Part shown: piece by piece, positions 58,789-64,000 of the stretch
Layout: each line of letters opens with the position of its first letter
Position numbering within the stretch: position 1 is the stretch's first letter
NCBI RefSeq assembly: GCF_003051005.1
Contig: NZ_QAOW01000006.1
Span: 62,001 to 126,000 of the forward strand
Length of the DNA stretch: 64,000 nucleotides
Origin: Rhodococcus sp. OK519
Lineage (GTDB): Bacteria; Actinomycetota; Actinomycetes; Mycobacteriales; Mycobacteriaceae
Direction of reading: 5' to 3'
Program-made: the position numbers and the translations under genes
Notes under the pieces: model-generated
What the model saw: only the letters and a program-made list of their open reading frames with translations
Databases searched by the model: none
Told to the model about the DNA's origin: nothing

Positions 58789-60272
58789 ACACTCCCCTCC
58801 GCCGCGTCGCGCTCGCCGTCATGGTGATGGTTGTCGCGCTGCTCGCCAACGCCACCTACGTGCAGGTCATCAAGGCCGACGACCTGCGCGGCGATCCGCG
58901 CAACTCGCGGGTGCTGCTCGACGAGTACTCGCGTCAGCGTGGGCAGATCTCCGCGGGCGGACAGGTGCTCGCGTCGTCGGTTCCCACCGACGACCGCTAC
59001 AAGTACCTGCGCGTGTACCCGCCTAATCCGGCGGCGCCGTCGAGCCCTTTCGCGAACGCCCCGGTCACCGGCTTCTACTCGATGCACTACGGCAGCGCCG
59101 GACTCGAGAAGGCCGAGGACCAGGTCCTCAACGGCTCCGACAATCGCCTGTTCAGCAAGCGGTTCTTCGACCTGGTGTCGGGTCGCGACCCGCGCGGCGG
59201 CAACGTGATCAGCACGATCGACCCGGTGATGCAGCAGGTCGCCTACGACGAACTGACCGCGAAGGGCTACACCGGTTCGGTCGTCGCGATCGAACCGAGC
59301 ACCGGCAACATCCTCGCGATGGCCAGCACGCCCAGCTACGACCCCAACACGCTGTCGAGCCACGACGGCGCCGAGACGTCCGCGGCCTGGGACGAACTGA
59401 ACTCCGATCCGGACAAGCCGATGCTCAACCGTGCGGTGTCCGCGACCTACCCGCCGGGGTCGACGTTCAAGGTCGTCGTGACGGCGGCCGCGCTGGAGAA
59501 CGGCGCGAACCCGGACGAGCAGTTGACCGCGGCACCCAACATCACCCTGCCCGGCACCAGCACGACGCTCGAGAACTACAACGGCTCCACGTGCGGCGGC
59601 GGGCCGACGGCGTCGCTGCGGGAGGCGTTCGCGCGCTCGTGCAACACCGCGTTCGTCGAACTCGGTATCCGCACCGGATCCGACGCACTCGCCGAGCAGT
59701 CGCAGGCCTTCGGCATCGGACCCGGCACCCCGGGCATCCCGATCCCGGTCGCGGACAGCACGATCGGTTCCATCCCCGACGATGCGGCGCTCGGACAGTC
59801 GAGCATCGGTCAGCGTGACGTCGCGCTGACGCCGCTACAGAACGCGGAGATCGCCGCGACCATCGCCAACGGCGGTATGCGGATGGAATCGCACCTGGTG
59901 TCGCAGCTGCAGGGGCCGGACCTGTCGAACCTGGCGACCACCACACCCAAGTCGGTGGGCCGGGCCATCTCTCCCGAGGTCGCGGCGACGCTGACCCAGT
60001 TGATGATCGGCTCGGAGAACAACACGGCCGGCCAGGGCAAGATCCCCGGCGTGCAGATCGCCTCCAAGACCGGTACCGCCGAACACGGCAGCGACCCGCG
60101 CAACACCCCGCCGCACGCCTGGTACATCGGCTTCGCGCCCGCACAGAATCCGACGGTCGCGATCGCGGTCATCGTGGAGGACGGCGGTGACCGCGCACTC
60201 GCCGCGACCGGCGGCTCCGTCGCGGCACCGATCGGACGAGCCGTCATCGCGGCCGGATTGCAGAGGGGTTGA
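58785..60272 (+). CDS. pbpA: Class B penicillin-binding protein PbpA
   Basis: A 495-residue transpeptidase with a single N-terminal membrane anchor (VALAVMVMVVALLANATYV). Active-site motifs are all present: Ser226-Thr-Phe-Lys (SxxK), Ser285-Cys-Asn (SxN) and Lys428-Thr-Gly (KTG). It crosslinks the glycan made by RodA. It overlaps rodA by 4 bp and is followed 3 bp later by pknA. Confidence 0.97.
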   Translation: MNTPLRRVALAVMVMVVALLANATYVQVIKADDLRGDPRNSRVLLDEYSRQRGQISAGGQVLASSVPTDDRYKYLRVYPPNPAAPSSPFANAPVTGFYSMHYGSAGLEKAEDQVLNGSDNRLFSKRFFDLVSGRDPRGGNVISTIDPVMQQVAYDELTAKGYTGSVVAIEPSTGNILAMASTPSYDPNTLSSHDGAETSAAWDELNSDPDKPMLNRAVSATYPPGSTFKVVVTAAALENGANPDEQLTAAPNITLPGTSTTLENYNGSTCGGGPTASLREAFARSCNTAFVELGIRTGSDALAEQSQAFGIGPGTPGIPIPVADSTIGSIPDDAALGQSSIGQRDVALTPLQNAEIAATIANGGMRMESHLVSQLQGPDLSNLATTTPKSVGRAISPEVAATLTQLMIGSENNTAGQGKIPGVQIASKTGTAEHGSDPRNTPPHAWYIGFAPAQNPTVAIAVIVEDGGDRALAATGGSVAAPIGRAVIAAGLQRG

Positions 60273-60275
60273 GCC

Positions 60276-61652
60276 ATGTCGTTGACGAACGGATCGGTGA
60301 TCGGCGGCCGCTACCGCCTGCAGCGGCTGATCGCGACCGGCGGCATGGGCCAGGTGTGGGAGGCCACCGACGGGCGCTTGGACCGACGCGTCGCGGTGAA
60401 GGTGCTCAAGGCCGAGTTCTCGTCGGATCCCGAGTTCGTCGAGCGGTTCCGCATCGAGGCCCGCACCACCGCGCAGCTGAACCATCCGGGCATCGCCGGC
60501 GTGTACGACTACGGCGAGACCCGTGACGAGGCCGGCGCCAACCTCGCGTACCTGGTGATGGAACTGGTGGCAGGGGAGCCGCTCAACGCGGTGCTCGCGC
60601 GCGTGGGCCGCCTGTCGATTCCGCATGCCCTCGACATGCTCGAGCAGACCGGGCGCGCGCTGCAGGCCGCTCATTCGGCGGGCGTCGTGCACCGTGACGT
60701 CAAGCCCGGCAACATCCTCATCACCCCGACCGGACAGGTGAAGATCACCGACTTCGGCATTGCGAAGGCCGTCGACGCGTCGCCGGTGACCCGCACCGGA
60801 ATGGTGATGGGCACCGCGCAGTACATCGCGCCGGAGCAGGCGCTGGGCCAGGAGGCGAGCGCCGCCAGCGACGTGTACTCGCTCGGCGTCGTCGGCTACG
60901 AGGCGCTGTCGGGGCGGCGACCGTTCGGTGGCGGCGGCACCCTGACGGTGGCGATGAAGCACGTGCAGGAACCGCCGGAGCCGATGCCCGCCGACCTGCC
61001 GGCGCCGATCCGCGAACTGATCGACATCACGCTGACGAAGGACCCGGCCGGGCGCTACGCGAACGGCGGCGAGTTCGCCGACGCGGTGGCCGCCGTCCGC
61101 GCAGGCCATCAGCCGCCACCGCCGGGCCGGGTGCCCACCGCGGGGGCCCGGATGGTTCCGCCGGCGGCCGCGACCGCGATGATGTCGACGCAGCAGCAGC
61201 GCAGCTTCGACGACGGCAACGGGGGCAACGGGGGCGGTGACGGCGCCGACGACGGCACCGGGCAGTCCGGCGGCTGGACCAGCGGCCAGAAGGCGGTGGC
61301 ATGGGCCGGCGGCGGTCTGCTGACCCTCGCGGCGATCGTCGCACTCGGACTCATGTTGTTCGGTGGCGGATCGGACAGTCCGTCCACACCGCCCGTCGTC
61401 ACGACGACGTCGAAGGCGCCGGTGACCACCACGCGGACGACACCGCCGAGGATTACGACCACCACCACGGTGCCGCCCACGACGACCACCACCACCACGG
61501 TGCCGCCCACGACGACCACCACCACCACGGTGCCGCCGACCACGACGACCACCACACCGCCGCGGACGACGACGACCACGACAACGGCTCCGCCGACCAC
61601 GACCACCACGACGGCCGCGACCACCACCACGGCCACGCAAGGACAGCCATGA
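60276..61652 (+). CDS. pknA: Serine/threonine protein kinase PknA
   Basis: A 458-residue Hanks-type kinase. Kinase motifs: glycine loop [35 protein letters not shown] and the APE-like APEQA. A juxtamembrane linker, one membrane segment near residues 340-358 ([18 protein letters not shown]) and a Thr/Pro-rich extracellular tail of about 90 residues follow. PknA phosphorylates cell-division and wall-synthesis proteins. The tail is low-complexity and built on DNA repeats, unlike the PASTA sensor of PknB. It overlaps pknB by 4 bp. Confidence 0.96.
   Translation: MSLTNGSVIGGRYRLQRLIATGGMGQVWEATDGRLDRRVAVKVLKAEFSSDPEFVERFRIEARTTAQLNHPGIAGVYDYGETRDEAGANLAYLVMELVAGEPLNAVLARVGRLSIPHALDMLEQTGRALQAAHSAGVVHRDVKPGNILITPTGQVKITDFGIAKAVDASPVTRTGMVMGTAQYIAPEQALGQEASAASDVYSLGVVGYEALSGRRPFGGGGTLTVAMKHVQEPPEPMPADLPAPIRELIDITLTKDPAGRYANGGEFADAVAAVRAGHQPPPPGRVPTAGARMVPPAAATAMMSTQQQRSFDDGNGGNGGGDGADDGTGQSGGWTSGQKAVAWAGGGLLTLAAIVALGLMLFGGGSDSPSTPPVVTTTSKAPVTTTRTTPPRITTTTTVPPTTTTTTTVPPTTTTTTTVPPTTTTTTPPRTTTTTTTAPPTTTTTTAATTTTATQGQP
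61461..61540 (+). repeat. 30-bp repeats encoding the PknA Thr/Pro tail
   Basis: Within pknA, a 30-bp period starting at 61461, 61491 and 61521 encodes a ten-residue unit of the type [10 protein letters not shown]. The third copy is diverged and incomplete. Copy number could vary between strains without frameshift because the unit is a multiple of three. Confidence 0.75.
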
Positions 61653-63580
61653 CGACACCGCGTAATCTCTCCTCCCGGTACGAGCTGGGCGAGATTCTCG
61701 GCTTCGGCGGCATGTCCGAGGTGCACCTGGGCCGGGACCTGCGGCTCAGCCGCGATGTGGCCATCAAGGTGCTGCGCGCCGACCTGGCGCGCGACCCCAC
61801 GTTCTACCTGCGATTCCGCCGTGAGGCGCAGAATGCAGCGGCGCTGAACCATCCGGCGATCGTCGCGGTGTACGACACCGGGGAGGCCGAGACCGACGCC
61901 GGCCCGCTGCCGTACATCGTGATGGAGTACGTGGACGGCGACACGCTGCGCGACATCATCCGTACCGAGGGGCCGATGGCGCCGCGGCGGGCGATGGAGG
62001 TCATTGCCGACGTCTGCGCGGCGCTGGACTTCAGCCACCGCAACGGCATCGTGCACCGCGACATGAAGCCCGCCAACATCATGATCAACCGTGCGGGCGC
62101 GGTGAAGGTGATGGACTTCGGTATCGCACGGGCGATCTCCGACAGTTCCAGTCCCATGACGCAGACCGCCGCGGTGATCGGCACGGCGCAGTACCTGTCG
62201 CCGGAGCAGGCGCGCGGCGAGCAGGTTGACGCCCGCTCGGACGTCTACTCGCTCGGCTGCGTGCTGTACGAGCTTCTCACCGGCGAACCGCCGTTCAAGG
62301 GTGATTCCCCGGTTGCGGTGGCCTACCAGCATGTTCGGGAGGATCCGAAGCAGCCGTCCCAGGTGAATCCTGGGGTGCCGCTGGCGCTCGACTCGGTGAT
62401 CCTCAAGGCGATGAGCAAGAACCCTGCCAACCGGTACCAGAGCGCCGCCGAGATGCGCAGCGACCTGGTGCGGGTACTCGGCGGACAGCGCCCGAGTGCA
62501 CCGATGGTGATGTCCGACGAGGACCGCACCACGATCTTCGGTGCCGTGGACAGCGGTGCGGGCACCGGATCCGGCTACCAGCCCGAGCCGGCCCGCACGT
62601 CGACGGTGACCGCAGCACCGGTGGCCGTCCCCGCGGCGGCCCCGCCCAAGAAGCGCAACACCGGACGCAACGTGATGCTGTCGGTCGCCGCTCTCGTCGT
62701 GGTCGGCATCATCGGGGCGTTCATCTGGTCGCTGGTGGCCAACCCGGCGAAGGTGGATGTGCCGAACGTCGCCGGGATGACCGCGCAGTCGGCCGAGGCG
62801 CAGCTGCGGAACCTGAACCTCGACACGAGCATCCAGACGCGGCCGGACGCGGTGGTCGCGGAGGGCAACGTCATCGCGACGACGCCGGCGGCCGGGTCGT
62901 CGGTGAGCGAGAAGAGCACGGTCACGCTGCAGGTGTCGTCGGGCCCGGAACAGGTGCAGGTGCCGAAGCTTTCGGGCCTGACGCGGGACGAGGCGGCGCA
63001 GGCACTCAACGCCGTCGGCCTGCTCCTCGACACCCAGGTCGGGCGCGCCCCGTCGGATCCGGGCCAGCTCGACAAGGTAACCACCCAGAATCCGTCCGCG
63101 GGCGCGAAGATCAACCTCGATTCTGCGGTGTCGATCACGCTGGGTTCCGGACCGGAGCAGGTGCGGGTGCCGAACGTCATCGGTCAGACCATCGACATCG
63201 CGCAACCGAACATCGAGGGTGCCGGCTTCAAGGTGCAGGTCGAGACCGTCGATTCGAGCAAGCCCGAGGGCCAGGTCCTCTCGACGACGCCCTCGGGTGG
63301 ATCGACGGCCGCCAAGGGCGACGTCATCACCGTGCAGGTGTCGAACGGCAAGCAGTTCACGATGCCCGCCCTCACCGAGATGTCGGTGTCGCAGGCACTG
63401 GAAGCGCTGCGCAAGGCCGGCTGGACGGGGTCGTCGAACCAGTTGGCGCAGACGCGGCAGTCGACGCTCGACGCCACCCTGGTGGGCAAGATCCTCGGGC
63501 AGCAGCAGCCGGCCGGCAGCGACGTCGCGAAGAACGCGCCGCTGACGGTGATGGTCGGCGAACTGGGCATCCCGCGCTGA
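61649..63580 (+). CDS. pknB: PASTA-domain serine/threonine kinase PknB
   Basis: A 643-residue receptor kinase. Kinase motifs: [35 protein letters not shown] and activation-loop threonines in [14 protein letters not shown]. One membrane segment near residue 340 ([19 protein letters not shown]) leads to four extracellular PASTA domains (starting [36 protein letters not shown]). These bind muropeptides or lipid II. It is the last gene of the operon; FhaA, PstP and PbpA are its partners nearby. Confidence 0.98.
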   Translation: MTTPRNLSSRYELGEILGFGGMSEVHLGRDLRLSRDVAIKVLRADLARDPTFYLRFRREAQNAAALNHPAIVAVYDTGEAETDAGPLPYIVMEYVDGDTLRDIIRTEGPMAPRRAMEVIADVCAALDFSHRNGIVHRDMKPANIMINRAGAVKVMDFGIARAISDSSSPMTQTAAVIGTAQYLSPEQARGEQVDARSDVYSLGCVLYELLTGEPPFKGDSPVAVAYQHVREDPKQPSQVNPGVPLALDSVILKAMSKNPANRYQSAAEMRSDLVRVLGGQRPSAPMVMSDEDRTTIFGAVDSGAGTGSGYQPEPARTSTVTAAPVAVPAAAPPKKRNTGRNVMLSVAALVVVGIIGAFIWSLVANPAKVDVPNVAGMTAQSAEAQLRNLNLDTSIQTRPDAVVAEGNVIATTPAAGSSVSEKSTVTLQVSSGPEQVQVPKLSGLTRDEAAQALNAVGLLLDTQVGRAPSDPGQLDKVTTQNPSAGAKINLDSAVSITLGSGPEQVRVPNVIGQTIDIAQPNIEGAGFKVQVETVDSSKPEGQVLSTTPSGGSTAAKGDVITVQVSNGKQFTMPALTEMSVSQALEALRKAGWTGSSNQLAQTRQSTLDATLVGKILGQQQPAGSDVAKNAPLTVMVGELGIPR

Positions 63581-63604
63581 CGACGACGGCGCGGGCGCCG
63601 GGGA

Positions 63605-64000
63605 TCAGCGCGTGAGCGCGTCGCCCAGCGCCCGTGCCACCTCGTCCTCGAGGGTCGCGACGAGCGTCTCGCTCGGGGCCTGACCGCACTCGCCGAGCCA
63701 GTTCGCGAGCATCCGGTGCCCGCCCTGGGTCAGGACCGACTCCGGATGGAACTGGACGCCGTGGATGGGCAGTTCGCGGTGCCGCATCGCCATCACGATG
63801 CCGCTGTCGGTGTGGGCGGTGACCTCCAGCTCGTCCGGAATCGTGTCCGGGATGACGGTGAGCGAGTGGTAGCGGGTGGCCGTGAACGGGTCGGGCAGGC
63901 CGGCGAGGACGCCACGGCCCGTGTGGTGCACGGTGCTGGTCTTGCCGTGCAGCAGTTCCGGCGCCCGGTCGACGGTGGCGCCGAACGCGGCACCGATCGC
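63605..64000 (-). CDS. trpG: Glutamine amidotransferase TrpG/PabA (partial)
   Basis: The C-terminal 131 residues of a class I glutamine amidotransferase, running off the right window edge. The catalytic His and Glu are visible in VQFHPESVL, preceded by RYHSLTV. Downstream of pknB in this orientation it corresponds to Rv0013, annotated as anthranilate or para-aminobenzoate synthase component II. The nucleophile Cys lies outside the window. It converges on pknB with 24 bp between stops. Confidence 0.93.
   Translation of the reverse strand, partial: AIGAAFGATVDRAPELLHGKTSTVHHTGRGVLAGLPDPFTATRYHSLTVIPDTIPDELEVTAHTDSGIVMAMRHRELPIHGVQFHPESVLTQGGHRMLANWLGECGQAPSETLVATLEDEVARALGDALTR

Overview
The window is high-GC actinobacterial chromosome, most likely Rhodococcus. 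Three things point there: an L-amino acid oxidase that closely resembles the known Rhodococcus opacus enzyme, the lysX-type lysyl-phosphatidylglycerol synthase, and the fhaA-fhaB-pstP-rodA-pbpA-pknA-pknB block that sits near oriC in mycolic-acid actinobacteria. The genus is an inference from gene content; no search was run.

Layout. 1-9522: end of a sugar isomerase gene, then a sulfate-ester scavenging cluster (KstR2-like TetR, two formylglycine sulfatases, a TauD-like dioxygenase, a second TetR and an MFS pump). 9568-18866: a small membrane protein, an RraA-like protein, an alpha/beta hydrolase, a secreted Thr-rich protein, a glycolate/lactate-type FAD oxidase divergent from a GntR regulator, a hydrolase-cyclase fusion, a membrane sulfite-oxidase-like molybdoenzyme and an S4 protein. 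18952-27170: lysX with a DUF998 gene, a monooxygenase, a broken gene, and a TetR/flavin dehydrogenase/SDR operon. 27231-33813: exported and surface proteins (secreted protein, lipoprotein, cutinase-like esterase, two Ig-repeat proteins). 34068-40140: gltBD. 40577-44997: beta-propeller protein, flavin monooxygenase, MFS/MarR pair.

45059-50017 is the most interesting part. A Tat-exported L-amino acid oxidase, a lipoprotein of the RidA imine-deaminase family and a small TatA form a tight operon. They are divergent from an amino-acid permease coupled to an IclR regulator. Together they read as a system that oxidises amino acids outside the membrane, detoxifies the imine product there, and carries its own export component. 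50103-53660: SUKH-like protein, an ECF42-type sigma factor with its DGPF partner, DUF998 and DUF1579-like genes, and a four-copy 14-bp tandem repeat.

53752-64000: tRNA-Leu(CAG), then the conserved cell-wall and phospho-signalling operon, whose genes overlap or nearly touch from fhaB to pknB, ending at a convergent partial trpG/pabA. Many convergent gene pairs are separated by strong perfect hairpins that look like bidirectional terminators. Several divergent pairs hold short dyads that look like operators for the adjacent regulators.
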